From Litorimonas sp964414555 (GTDB lineage Bacteria; Pseudomonadota; Alphaproteobacteria; Caulobacterales; Maricaulaceae), in assembly GCA_964414555.1 (NCBI GenBank), contig CAYPWW010000004.1, positions 1-64,000 on the forward strand: a DNA stretch of 64,000 nt, given 5' to 3'. Position 1 is the first letter of the stretch. Each line of letters begins with the position of its first letter. Made by a program: the position numbers and the translations under genes. The notes beneath the pieces were generated by a model. The model had not been told where the DNA came from, searched no databases, and worked only from the letters and a program-made list of their open reading frames with translations. Of the stretch, positions 8,792 to 17,039 are shown in pieces.

Positions 8792-8826
8792 TAAAAAAGC
8801 CCCCTTCCTCGTGAAAGGAAGGAGGC
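8792..8826 (-). terminator. Terminator between rbfA and the antisense lipoprotein gene
   Basis: The stem CCCCCTTCCT with AAGGAAGGAGG has a short loop. Read on the minus strand it is followed by a run of six T residues (AAAAAA at 8793-8798 on the plus strand), so it is a good terminator for the lipoprotein gene at 8885-9250. On the plus strand it may also end rbfA transcripts, but the T tract there is poor. Confidence 0.7.
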
Positions 8827-8857
8827 CAATTTATTCCATCAAGGCATCTCGCCCTGC

Positions 8858-8880
8858 AAAGATCGTCAGTGACGATCTTT
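8858..8880. repeat. Perfect 10-base inverted repeat
   Basis: AAAGATCGTC (8858-8867) is the exact reverse complement of GACGATCTTT (8871-8880), with a 3-base loop. It sits immediately 3' of the minus-strand lipoprotein stop, so it may be a 3' stabilising hairpin or a second terminator stem. The T tract is weak in either direction. Confidence 0.6.
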
Positions 8881-8884
8881 AAAT

Positions 8885-9250
8885 TTAGTCGATGACGACT
8901 TCATTTGGATATTTGTGGATCGCACCTGTCAGAGCGTCGATGCCCAGACCGATTGGGCCGCCAAGGATGATGTTACCGGCAGTCCATGGCTCGATGCTGC
9001 TGCTGACGTTTTCTGTTGTGCCGTTGGTGCACGCGAAGTTCAGCATTTTGCCTGAACGTGGGAGCGTGATGACGGCAGGTGTTGTGAATGTTTCGTTGAC
9101 GGCGTTCTTGGAACCACCTGTCACAGTACAGCTGGATGAAGCAGCATTGGCTGATTCAACAGAGATTTCCTGATCGCCACCTTTGATGATGGATGCGCAA
9201 CCGGAAAGTGCAACGATAGCGGCAGATGCCACGATAAGTTTGAGTGTCAT
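8885..9250 (-). CDS. Lipoprotein with glycine-rich C-terminal segment
   Basis: This 121-residue lipoprotein has a signal peptide (MTLKLIVASAAIVALSGC) with the lipobox at Cys18. The mature part has a beta-rich centre with two Cys (SSCTVTGGSKN and LNFACTNGTTE), then a hydrophobic glycine-rich stretch (GNIILGGPIGLGIDALTG) and the ending KYPNEVVID. That C-terminal arrangement recurs in small uncharacterised proteobacterial lipoproteins. The function is unknown, and an outer-membrane location is inferred from the lipobox. Two hairpins follow its stop. It is antisense within the rbfA-truB interval. Confidence 0.75.
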   Translation of the reverse strand: MTLKLIVASAAIVALSGCASIIKGGDQEISVESANAASSSCTVTGGSKNAVNETFTTPAVITLPRSGKMLNFACTNGTTENVSSSIEPWTAGNIILGGPIGLGIDALTGAIHKYPNEVVID

Positions 9251-9403
9251 GTTAGTAATCCCCTTGACCCTAATGTTGTGTTATGCGCCCGCATAATCAC
9301 TTGCATGACTTGTAATTTTAGAGGGTGCAAGGCTTTAATCACGGTTTTGTGAGCGACTGCGACACTGTGACATTCGGGCAACAAGCAGAGAGACAAAACG
9401 ACA

Positions 9404-10309
9404 ATGGACCCGAACGGACGCCGAAAGAAAGGTCAGCCCATTCACGGCTGGGTTGTGCTGGACAAGCCTTATGGCGTGGGCTCGACGCCGATGGTCTCCA
9501 AAGTCCGCTGGTTGTTCGGCGCGCAAAAGGCGGGCCATGCTGGTACGCTCGATCCGCTGGCGACAGGGATCCTGCCGATTGCGCTGGGCGAAGCGACCAA
9601 AACGGTTCCGTTCCTGATAGACGCGGCCAAATCCTATTACTTCGAGATCACCTGGGGTGAGACCCGCACGACACAGGATGCCGAAGGCGAAGTGATTGCG
9701 CGGTCTGACGTGCGGCCCACACGCGCCGCTATCACAGCTGCCTTGCCAGAGTTTCGGGGTGAGATCGAACAGGTGCCGCCCAAATTCTCAGCCATAAAAA
9801 TCGACGGCCAGCGGGCCTATGACCTCGCACGGGCAGGCGAAGCGGTTGAGATCAAATCGCGCCCGGTGCGCGTGGACCGGTTTGATTTGATCGATATGAC
9901 AGCGGACACCGCGACATTCGAAGTCGATTGCGGGAAGGGCACCTATATCCGCTCGCTCGCGCGGGATTTGGCCGCCGTGCTGGGGGCGTGTGGTTACGTC
10001 TCTGTCTTGCGCCGAACGCGGGTCGGGCCGTTCACTTTGGCGCAGTCAATAACACTGGACGCGCTAACGACTCTGTGCGATGTCGCCCGCGTCTCAGAGG
10101 GATTGCATCCCGTGACGACCGCACTGGACGACATCCCGGTGCTGGCCGTGACAGAACAAGATGCCATCGATCTGCGACACGGACGGTCCATCACCGCGTC
10201 GCCACACCTTCAAGCCAATCTTATTCGGGCGGAAGCAAGCGGCACTTTGTTGGCACTGTGCGAACCGCGTGATGGGGCTTTGGTCCCAAAGCGTGTTTTC
10301 AATATGTAA
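9404..10309 (+). CDS. truB: tRNA pseudouridine-55 synthase TruB
   Basis: This enzyme isomerises uridine 55 of the tRNA T-loop to pseudouridine. The N-terminal GWVVLDKPYGVGST and the catalytic motif GHAGTLDPLATGIL are present, with the nucleophile at Asp50. KSYYFEITWGETRTTQDAEG and the KGTYIRSLARDLA segment are also typical. At 301 residues it is of normal size. The stop lies 18 bases before rpsO, so the two are probably co-transcribed as in most Proteobacteria. Confidence 0.97.
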   Translation: MDPNGRRKKGQPIHGWVVLDKPYGVGSTPMVSKVRWLFGAQKAGHAGTLDPLATGILPIALGEATKTVPFLIDAAKSYYFEITWGETRTTQDAEGEVIARSDVRPTRAAITAALPEFRGEIEQVPPKFSAIKIDGQRAYDLARAGEAVEIKSRPVRVDRFDLIDMTADTATFEVDCGKGTYIRSLARDLAAVLGACGYVSVLRRTRVGPFTLAQSITLDALTTLCDVARVSEGLHPVTTALDDIPVLAVTEQDAIDLRHGRSITASPHLQANLIRAEASGTLLALCEPRDGALVPKRVFNM

Positions 10310-10327
10310 CCACTACGGAGATATCCG

Positions 10328-10597
10328 ATGTCGATCACACCCGAGCGCAAAGCCGCTTTGATCAACGAATACGCCGTCAAGCCGGGCGATACCGGCTCCC
10401 CTGAAGTTCAAGTCGCGATCCTCACAGAGCGGATCACGAACCTGACCGAGCACTTTAAGACCAACAAAAAAGACAACCATTCGCGTCGCGGATTGCTGTT
10501 GATGGTCAACAAGCGTCGCTCGCTCTTGAGCTATGTTAAAAACAAGAATGAGGACCGCTATCAGGACCTCATCAAACGTCTGGGTCTGCGCCGCTAA
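10328..10597 (+). CDS. rpsO: 30S ribosomal protein S15
   Basis: This 89-residue primary 16S rRNA-binding protein of the 30S platform is full length. Hallmarks are the GDTGSPEVQVAILTERI segment, the HFKTNKKDNHSRRGLL motif that contacts rRNA, and the C-terminal LIKRLGLRR. A ribosome site (GGAG at 10317-10320) precedes the start. It lies between truB and pnp as usual. A strong terminator follows, so pnp probably has its own promoter or receives only readthrough. Confidence 0.98.
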   Translation: MSITPERKAALINEYAVKPGDTGSPEVQVAILTERITNLTEHFKTNKKDNHSRRGLLLMVNKRRSLLSYVKNKNEDRYQDLIKRLGLRR

Positions 10598-10618
10598 GGT
10601 CTTCCCAGTCTACCAAAC

Positions 10619-10648
10619 AAAGGTCGCCCCGCACGGGGGCGGCCTTTT
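10619..10648 (+). terminator. Rho-independent terminator after rpsO
   Basis: The GC-rich hairpin AAAGGTCGCCCC with GGGGGCGGCCTTT has a 4-base loop (GCAC) and ends in TTTT. It lies about 20 bases after the rpsO stop. Confidence 0.85.
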
Positions 10649-10728
10649 GCGCATAAAGCGCACCCTCGCACAGCCGGAAAGAAGCCGGATGCGAAATTGT
10701 ACGTACGATGAAGAAAGACACAGTACAC

Positions 10729-12909
10729 ATGTTCGATAAACACAAAGTAGAACTCGAATGGGCCGGCCGCACGCTGACTCTCGAAACCGGCGGCATGGCC
10801 CGCCAAGCTGATGGCGCAGTCTTTGCGACCTATGGCGACACGAAACTCTTGGCGACGGTTTGCTTCGCCAAAGAAGGTAAGCCGGGACAGAGCTTCTTCC
10901 CGCTGACCGTCAACTATATGGAAAAATTCTATGCAGCCGGTAAAATCCCCGGCGGCTATTTCAAACGCGAAGGTCGTCCGACAGAGCGTGAGACACTGAT
11001 CTCGCGCCTGACAGACCGTCCGATCCGCCCGCTCTTCCCGAAAGGCTTCCGCCACGAGACGCAAGTCGTCATTACGGTGCTGCAGCATGATCTGGAAAAT
11101 GAGCCCGACATCATCGGCATGATCGCAGCCTCTGCTGCGTTGACGATTTCCGGTGCGCCCTTCATGGGTCCAATCGGTGCGGCACGTGTCGGCCTGATCG
11201 ACGGCGACTATGTCCTGAACCCAACGCTGCAAGAGCTGGAAGAGTCCGAGCTCGACCTCGTTGTTGCGGGTACAGAAGACGCCGTCATGATGGTGGAATC
11301 CCAAGCGGATGAGCTGACCGAAGAGCAAATGCTCGGCGGCGTGATGTTCGCGCATGAGAGCTGCCAAGACGTCATCGACGCGATCATTGAGCTGGCTGAA
11401 CTGGCCGCCAAAGAGCCGTTCGAGTTCACAGCGCCTGACATTGAAGCCGAGAAAAAGGCCGTCAAAAAGGCTGCTGAAAAAGGCATCAAGGCCGCTTATA
11501 AGAACAAGGATAAACTTGTTCGCCAAACGGCCATGCGCGAAGCGAAAAACGACGCCAAGGCGAAGCTCGTCACAGACGGCGACATGAACGAAGCTGTCTT
11601 CGATGACGCTTTCAAATCTGTCGAGTCTGCCATCGTCCGCGGTTCGGTCATCAAGACCAAGAAACGCATCGACGGCCGTAAGCTGGATCAGGTTCGCCCG
11701 ATCGAAGCCCAAGCGGGTCTGCTGGAGCGGACACATGGTTCAGCCTTGTTCACACGCGGCGAAACACAGGCGCTCTGCGTCGCAACGCTCGGTACATCTG
11801 ATGACGAGCAATTCGTCGATCAGCTGACCGGTACGATCAAGAACAAGTTCCTGCTGCACTATAACTTCCCGCCATACTCGGTCGGTGAAGCCCGTCGCAT
11901 GGGCGGCACATCCCGTCGTGAGCACGGCCATGGTAAGCTCGCTTGGCGCGCGCTGCAGGCTGTCCTGCCGACGCCGGATGACTTCCCTTACACGATCCGC
12001 CTCGTCTCTGAGATTATGGAATCCAACGGTTCCTCTTCGATGGCGACAGTTTGTGGTTGCTCGCTGGCCATGATGGACGCGGGTGTTCCGCTTCGCCGTC
12101 CGGTTTCCGGTATCGCGATGGGCCTGATCAAAGAAGGCAAAGACATTGCTGTCCTGTCCGACATCCTGGGTGACGAAGATCACCTTGGCGATATGGACTT
12201 CAAAGTTGCAGGTACGTCCGAGGGCATCACGTCCTTGCAGATGGACATCAAGATCGCCGGTATTTCGGAAGAGATCATGACGACGGCTCTGGAACAAGCC
12301 AATGCCGGTCGTCTGCACATCTTGGACGAGATGAACAAAGGCCTGTCTGAGTCTCGCGACGAAGTCGGTGAATTTGCACCACGCATTGAGACGATGAAAA
12401 TCCCGGTCGATAAGATCCGCGACGTCATCGGTACGGGCGGCAAGGTCATCCGTGAAATCGTCGACACAACAGGCGCCCGCGTCTCTGTCGAAGATGACGG
12501 CACAATCAAGATCGCTTCGACGGACAAGAAAGCCATCGATGCGGCTCGCGAATGGATTCACGGTCTGACCGCTGATCCAGAAGTTGGCGCGATCTACAAA
12601 GGTAAAGTCGTGAAGGTCGTCGATTTCGGCGCATTCGTGAACTTCTTTGGCAAGAAGGACGGCCTCGTCCACGTGTCGCAGATCAAGCCTGAGCGCGTGA
12701 ACCACCCGTCTGACTTCCTGTCCGAAGGCCAAGAAGTCTACGTCAAGCTGATGGGCTTTGATGATCGTGGTAAGGTTCGCCTCGCCATGAAATATGTCGA
12801 CCAAGAAACGGGCCAAGAAATCCCACGCGAAGAGGGCGAAAAGTCCGACGATGACGGCGGCGATCGCCCGAAGCGCTCGCGCCGCCCGCGTAAGCGCCGC
12901 GAAGACTAG
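10729..12909 (+). CDS. pnp: Polyribonucleotide nucleotidyltransferase (PNPase)
   Basis: This phosphorolytic 3'-5' exoribonuclease is a component of the RNA degradosome. It has two RNase PH-like domains (first with KREGRPTERETLISRL, second with GGTSRREHGHGKLAWRAL), a KH domain (DKIRDVIGTGGKVIREI) and an S1 domain (GKVVKVVDFGAFVNFFG), then a basic C-terminal tail (KRSRRPRKRRED). I use ATG 10729 (MFDKHKVELEW) because family members start there. The in-frame ATG at 10708 would add seven residues. Its 726 residues fit the family. A terminator follows directly. Confidence 0.97.
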   Translation: MFDKHKVELEWAGRTLTLETGGMARQADGAVFATYGDTKLLATVCFAKEGKPGQSFFPLTVNYMEKFYAAGKIPGGYFKREGRPTERETLISRLTDRPIRPLFPKGFRHETQVVITVLQHDLENEPDIIGMIAASAALTISGAPFMGPIGAARVGLIDGDYVLNPTLQELEESELDLVVAGTEDAVMMVESQADELTEEQMLGGVMFAHESCQDVIDAIIELAELAAKEPFEFTAPDIEAEKKAVKKAAEKGIKAAYKNKDKLVRQTAMREAKNDAKAKLVTDGDMNEAVFDDAFKSVESAIVRGSVIKTKKRIDGRKLDQVRPIEAQAGLLERTHGSALFTRGETQALCVATLGTSDDEQFVDQLTGTIKNKFLLHYNFPPYSVGEARRMGGTSRREHGHGKLAWRALQAVLPTPDDFPYTIRLVSEIMESNGSSSMATVCGCSLAMMDAGVPLRRPVSGIAMGLIKEGKDIAVLSDILGDEDHLGDMDFKVAGTSEGITSLQMDIKIAGISEEIMTTALEQANAGRLHILDEMNKGLSESRDEVGEFAPRIETMKIPVDKIRDVIGTGGKVIREIVDTTGARVSVEDDGTIKIASTDKKAIDAAREWIHGLTADPEVGAIYKGKVVKVVDFGAFVNFFGKKDGLVHVSQIKPERVNHPSDFLSEGQEVYVKLMGFDDRGKVRLAMKYVDQETGQEIPREEGEKSDDDGGDRPKRSRRPRKRRED

Positions 12910-12931
12910 GTCTTTGACCGAAACTGAATAA

Positions 12932-12966
12932 AGAAAGCCCGGCGCGAAAGTGTCGGGCTTTTTTTC
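12932..12966 (+). terminator. Rho-independent terminator after pnp
   Basis: AAAGCCCG (12934-12941) pairs with CGGGCTTT (12954-12961) and is followed by a T run to 12965. It lies 25 bases after the pnp stop and would also act weakly on the converging DedA-like gene. Confidence 0.88.
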
Positions 12967-12996
12967 TTGGGGCTGACGTGAGAACCTAAGCGAAGC

Positions 12997-13383
12997 TTAG
13001 AAACGCCAAAGCTTGTCGATCCCGACAACCAAAAAGCCCAAGCAGACTGTCCAGAAGGCACAGGCCATAAAATCGAAGGCGGTGTACTTCGCGCGTGCCA
13101 TGCCACTAACGCCTGTCACCAACGGAACAACGCTTCGAATAGGGGTCACAAACCGCCCAATAAATATGGCAAACACACCATATTTGATGATGCCGTTTTC
13201 AGCTTTTTTCAGTCTTTCAGCGCGCTTCATTGCGAATGCGGTCTGATGAAACCTAGGCCCCATATAGCGACCTATATAGAAGCCACTATGATCACTCAGC
13301 AGCGCACCTAAAAACGCGAGGGGCAACATCTGTTCGAGCGTGGCAATTTGCTCGACATAGAGAAACGTACAAACCGATAGCAA
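12997..13383 (-). CDS. DedA-family membrane protein (start uncertain)
   Basis: This is a DedA/SNARE-associated inner-membrane protein. Members are linked to lipid translocation, proton-motive force and envelope integrity. Visible family features are GALLSDHSGFYIGRYMG, the FIGRFVTPIRSVVPLVTGV motif with its conserved Arg residues, and a C-terminal membrane helix. The TTG start at 13383 gives 128 residues and would cut off the first helices. The same frame stays open to 13512 and encodes the expected N-terminus (TQWLRDHQQYALLVVTLLAF), but that extension has no ATG, GTG or TTG. The true protein is therefore probably about 165-170 residues, with either a non-standard start or a sequence error. 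Confidence 0.85.
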   Translation of the reverse strand: MLSVCTFLYVEQIATLEQMLPLAFLGALLSDHSGFYIGRYMGPRFHQTAFAMKRAERLKKAENGIIKYGVFAIFIGRFVTPIRSVVPLVTGVSGMARAKYTAFDFMACAFWTVCLGFLVVGIDKLWRF

Positions 13384-13583
13384 TATTGCGCCGGATATAA
13401 ATAAGCCAATCCCGACGAAAGCCTCAAAAAAGGCAAGCAGCGTTACGACCAGCAGGGCGTATTGCTGATGGTCGCGCAGCCATTGTGTAATATCGTTTTC
13501 GATTGAAGTGCCTTATCTTTTATCTCTAGCGGAGCCGTGCGCCCCATATCCGTAGTGGGAATCTCGTACCGCAAATTATCTCT

Positions 13584-13838
13584 TCAATGCCGTTCCGCAT
13601 GTTTCGCCGCGCGTCCACTCACCCGCTTGCGCCACATACGAAAACTACTCGGTTTCATATGGGCGCGCATCAGCTTGATAACGTCACCTTCCGACAGGCC
13701 GGATTGCGCTTTGATCGCGTCAAAACTCGTCGCGTCATCCCAAGCCATCGCCACAATTTCTGACTCTGTCAGTCGGCCAGAGTCACTCGGACGCTTCTTC
13801 AGCGGAACAAAGTCATCAGGAAATTTACGGTCTGTCAT
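13584..13838 (-). CDS. TIGR03643 / DUF2805 family small protein
   Basis: This 84-residue basic protein has the family core ESEIVAMAWDDATSFDAIKA followed by GLSEGDVIKLMR and the hallmark KPSSFRMWRKRVSGR near its C-terminus. The central part looks like a helix-turn-helix, so nucleic-acid binding is possible, but no function is established for this family. It is divergent from the M24 peptidase gene, whose start is 100 bases away, and it lies upstream of the DedA-like gene on the same strand. Confidence 0.85.
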   Translation of the reverse strand: MTDRKFPDDFVPLKKRPSDSGRLTESEIVAMAWDDATSFDAIKAQSGLSEGDVIKLMRAHMKPSSFRMWRKRVSGRAAKHAERH

Positions 13839-13938
13839 GGTCTAACTACGCATGAGCGGGACAAAGTGTGTCATTAGCTTTCACGCTTGCGAGCGGTCCA
13901 GATTGGTGGTTCTAATGCGCCACACTCAGGAGGTAGCG

Positions 13939-15147
13939 ATGACACAGGGCGTAGGCGGCGCGACAGCAGAACAGGCGCTCGCAGGGCTGTCAGATATGAC
14001 GGCAGGCGTATCACCCATTACGGATGTGGAATTCGCCAACCGTCTCGCCAAAGCGCAACGCCTGATGGTCGAACAAGACCTCTCCGCGCTCTACCTTCAC
14101 GCGGGCTCATCGCTTTATTATTTCACCGGCACGCGCTGGCGCGGTAGCGAGCGCATGGTCGGTGCGCTGATCCAACGCGAGGGGCCGCCGATTTACATCG
14201 CGCCCGCGTTCGAGGAAGGCACGCTGCAACAATTCATGCGGGTGCGCGGCCCCGTCGCAACATGGGACGAACATGAAAGTCCTTATCCCCTGATCGCAAA
14301 ACTATTGGCGGAGAACGGCGTCACATCTGGGACGATTGCGCTGGATGAAACGACGCCGTTTTTCGTCAGCGACGGTATCGCGAAAACCGCGCCCGGATTT
14401 AACTTCGTCAATGGCGATTGCGTAACGGCGCGGTGTCGCCGGATTAAATCCCACGCCGAATTGGCCCTCATGCAGCGTGCGAAAGAGATGACACTCGCCG
14501 TACATAAAGCGACAGCCTCCATGCTCTATGACGGGATCTCGACGGGCGAGGTCGGCGCGTTTCTGGACGCAGCGCATCAAAAAGTCGGCGCGGCGCGGGG
14601 CAGTTTTTTTAAGATCGTTCTCTTCGGTCCGGACAGCGCCTTCCCGCATGGCGTCGCAGAACCGAAAGCGCTGGGAGCGGGCGATATGGTCCTGATCGAT
14701 ACGGGCTGCCAATTGCACGACTATCTCTCTGACATAACCCGCAGCTATGTTTACGGCGAGCCGAGCGCGCATCAACGCGAGGTCTGGGCCGCGGAACATG
14801 CGGCGCAGGCGGCCGCTTTTAATGCGGCGCAGATCGGGACGCGATGTGGGGATGTCGACCTTGCCGCACGGGCAGAGCTAGAGCGTCGCGGCTTTGGGCC
14901 TGACTATGCGTTACCCGGACTACCGCACCGCACAGGCCACGGGATCGGCCTCGATATCCACGAATGGCCCTATCTGAATTGGGGCGATGACACGGTGCTG
15001 GAACCCGGCATGTGTTTCTCGAATGAGCCCATGATCTGTGTACCGGAGGCATTTGGTATTCGGCTGGAGGATCATTTCTATATGGGCTCTGACGGTCCCG
15101 TGTGGTTTACGGAACCCAGCCCCAGCATTGATCGGCCATTCACATGA
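13939..15147 (+). CDS. M24 family metallopeptidase (Xaa-Pro dipeptidase-like)
   Basis: This pita-bread-fold aminopeptidase or dipeptidase probably cleaves Xaa-Pro peptides in the cytoplasm. The five metal ligands are recognisable: Asp in VLIDTG, Asp in LSDITRSY, His in HRTGHGIGLDIHEWP, Glu in FSNEPM, and Glu in GIRLEDH. An N-terminal creatinase-like domain occupies roughly the first 170 residues. I chose the start at 13939 because AGGAGG lies 5 bases upstream. The longer frame from 13852 adds 29 unlikely residues. The stop overlaps the next gene as ATGA. Substrate preference cannot be read from the sequence. Confidence 0.92.
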   Translation: MTQGVGGATAEQALAGLSDMTAGVSPITDVEFANRLAKAQRLMVEQDLSALYLHAGSSLYYFTGTRWRGSERMVGALIQREGPPIYIAPAFEEGTLQQFMRVRGPVATWDEHESPYPLIAKLLAENGVTSGTIALDETTPFFVSDGIAKTAPGFNFVNGDCVTARCRRIKSHAELALMQRAKEMTLAVHKATASMLYDGISTGEVGAFLDAAHQKVGAARGSFFKIVLFGPDSAFPHGVAEPKALGAGDMVLIDTGCQLHDYLSDITRSYVYGEPSAHQREVWAAEHAAQAAAFNAAQIGTRCGDVDLAARAELERRGFGPDYALPGLPHRTGHGIGLDIHEWPYLNWGDDTVLEPGMCFSNEPMICVPEAFGIRLEDHFYMGSDGPVWFTEPSPSIDRPFT

Positions 15148-15722
15148 GCGCACTAAAATATATCGGGTATGTTTTCTGCGCCATTTTGTTGGCGACTTGT
15201 TCCATGGAAGGCATGGCAGAAAAAATGGTACCCGAAGATGTGCGCGCGGACCACGCCGCTCACATCGACGCCCTGCTGGCGGGGGACGACTCGCGTATTC
15301 GATCGGCCTTCAAAGATGATCTGGATTTTGAATCAGATGCGATCATGAAACAAATGGAGTCGATCACAGCAGCGGTGCCAGAGGGCAAGGAGCTTCGACG
15401 CGACTATGTCGGTGTGAACAGCAACGCGTCGATTAGCACAGAAAGCGGACGGTCCCGCGATATTGACTTGATCAGTGAGGTTCAAACAGAGGCGGGCTTT
15501 ATGCTTGTGACCTCGAAATATGGTTTGGACGCGACGGACACATGCTGTCGGCTCATGAATATCAATGTTGAGTCGTTTGACGCATCTCCCATTCGAGCAG
15601 GTCTGGAGACGGCTATGCGCGTCGCAAAGTGGGTCGGCTTGGGCGTCTTGCTCAGCATTATTCTGCTGGTCACCTTTCTGATCCGGCGTTCGCGCAAACG
15701 CCGACGGCTGTCTGCGTCATAA
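15144..15722 (+). CDS. Membrane-anchored protein of unknown function
   Basis: This 192-residue protein has an N-terminal hydrophobic signal (KYIGYVFCAILLATCSM) that may contain a lipobox-like Cys. A soluble region of about 130 residues follows, then a single C-terminal membrane helix (VGLGVLLSIILLVTFLI) and a very basic tail (RRSRKRRRLSAS). This implies a periplasmic domain anchored at the C-terminus with a cytoplasmic tail. The gene overlaps the M24 peptidase stop by 4 bases, so the two are translationally coupled. I recognise no domain. Confidence 0.7.
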   Translation: MSALKYIGYVFCAILLATCSMEGMAEKMVPEDVRADHAAHIDALLAGDDSRIRSAFKDDLDFESDAIMKQMESITAAVPEGKELRRDYVGVNSNASISTESGRSRDIDLISEVQTEAGFMLVTSKYGLDATDTCCRLMNINVESFDASPIRAGLETAMRVAKWVGLGVLLSIILLVTFLIRRSRKRRRLSAS

Positions 15723-15845
15723 GGTTCCCGCGGCGCGCCTTTCCTCTTGCCCCGCGCGCCTATCCTCATATGTTGCGAAATTCTCCCGCCGTGTTGATGC
15801 GTTTGCGCAGACCGGCGGATTTCTGCCGGACACAGGACGATCGTC

Positions 15846-17039
15846 ATGGCCAAACACAACCACCTCTTCGATTGCTATAACCCGCCCGCGATCACCTTTG
15901 AGCGCGGAGATGGAGCTTATCTTTATACGGATACGGATGAGCGATACCTCGATTTTATCGCAGGCATTGCCGTTAACGCGCTGGGCCACGCGCCCAAAGC
16001 CGTGGGTGACGCGCTGAAAGAGCAAATGGACAAGGTCTGGCACCTGTCCAACCTCTACCGCGTGCCGGGCCAAGAGACGCTCGCCAAGAAATATTGCGAC
16101 GCCTTGCCATGGGCGGGAAAAGTCTTCTTCCAAAACTCCGGCACGGAAAGCCTAGAGCTGGCGATGAAAGTCGCGCGGCGTTGGCACTTCGGTGAAGGCA
16201 ACCCAGAGCGCTATGAGATCATCGCCTTTCGCGGCGCGTTCCATGGCCGCACATTTGCTGCCGTCAATGCGGCGGGTAATCCGAAATATCTGGAAGGCTT
16301 TGGCCCGGCGCTGCCGGGGTTCACCCATTTGGAATTTGGAGACCATGACGCGCTGACCGCAGCGATTTCTGACAAAACCGCTGCGATCCTCGTCGAGCCA
16401 GTCCAGGGCGAGGGCGGTGTGCGGGCTCTGCCACCAGAATGTCTGCGCGGCTTGCGCGCGCTGTGTGACGAACATGGCATCCTGTTGATCTATGATGAGG
16501 TGCAATGCGGCGCGGGCCGGACGGGCCAGCTCTTTGCGCATCAATGGGTCGAAGGTGGCCATCCCGATATCATGGCCGTCGCGAAAGGTGTCGGCGGAGG
16601 CTTCCCGCTGGGCGCTTGTATTGCCACTGCGGACGCTGCCAAACACATGGTACCCGGCACGCATGGCACGACCTATGGCGGCAATCCGCTGGCTATGGCA
16701 GCCGGCAATGCGGTCATGGATGTGATCGGCGAGGAAGCGTTTCTGCAGAACGTCCGCGATGTGTCCAACGCATTCCGTCAGTCGTTGGAAGGTCTGAAAG
16801 ACGAGTTTCCAGACATGATAGAAGAGGTCCGAGGCAAAGGTTTGCTGCTGGGATTAAAACTCTCGGACGCTGTGAATAATCGCGATCTACGCATGGCGCT
16901 ACAAGACCATAAGCTTCTGGTCGGTACGGCGGGCGATAACGTGTTGCGTATGGCGCCACCGCTGATCATTGGTGCGACCGAATCCCGAGAGGCGATAGAG
17001 ATCTTGCGCAAAGGCCTCAAGCAATTGCGAGTGGCTTAG
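15846..17039 (+). CDS. argD: Acetylornithine aminotransferase
   Basis: This PLP-dependent class III aminotransferase acts in arginine biosynthesis (N-acetylglutamate semialdehyde to N-acetylornithine) and may also act as succinyldiaminopimelate aminotransferase. The N-terminal NHLFDCYNPPAITFERGDG and the NSGTES phosphate loop at 97-102 are present. YDEVQCGAGRTG is at 216-227, and the PLP lysine is in AVAKGVGGG at Lys247. Its 397 residues fit the family. Often argF follows argD in this class, but here the gene converges on cobT with a 4-base 3' overlap. Confidence 0.95.
   Translation: MAKHNHLFDCYNPPAITFERGDGAYLYTDTDERYLDFIAGIAVNALGHAPKAVGDALKEQMDKVWHLSNLYRVPGQETLAKKYCDALPWAGKVFFQNSGTESLELAMKVARRWHFGEGNPERYEIIAFRGAFHGRTFAAVNAAGNPKYLEGFGPALPGFTHLEFGDHDALTAAISDKTAAILVEPVQGEGGVRALPPECLRGLRALCDEHGILLIYDEVQCGAGRTGQLFAHQWVEGGHPDIMAVAKGVGGGFPLGACIATADAAKHMVPGTHGTTYGGNPLAMAAGNAVMDVIGEEAFLQNVRDVSNAFRQSLEGLKDEFPDMIEEVRGKGLLLGLKLSDAVNNRDLRMALQDHKLLVGTAGDNVLRMAPPLIIGATESREAIEILRKGLKQLRVA

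Noticed and set aside
10594..12816. Two long antisense frames (380 and 358 codons) across pnp
   Set aside because: Shadows of the strongly biased pnp codons; no recognisable motif.
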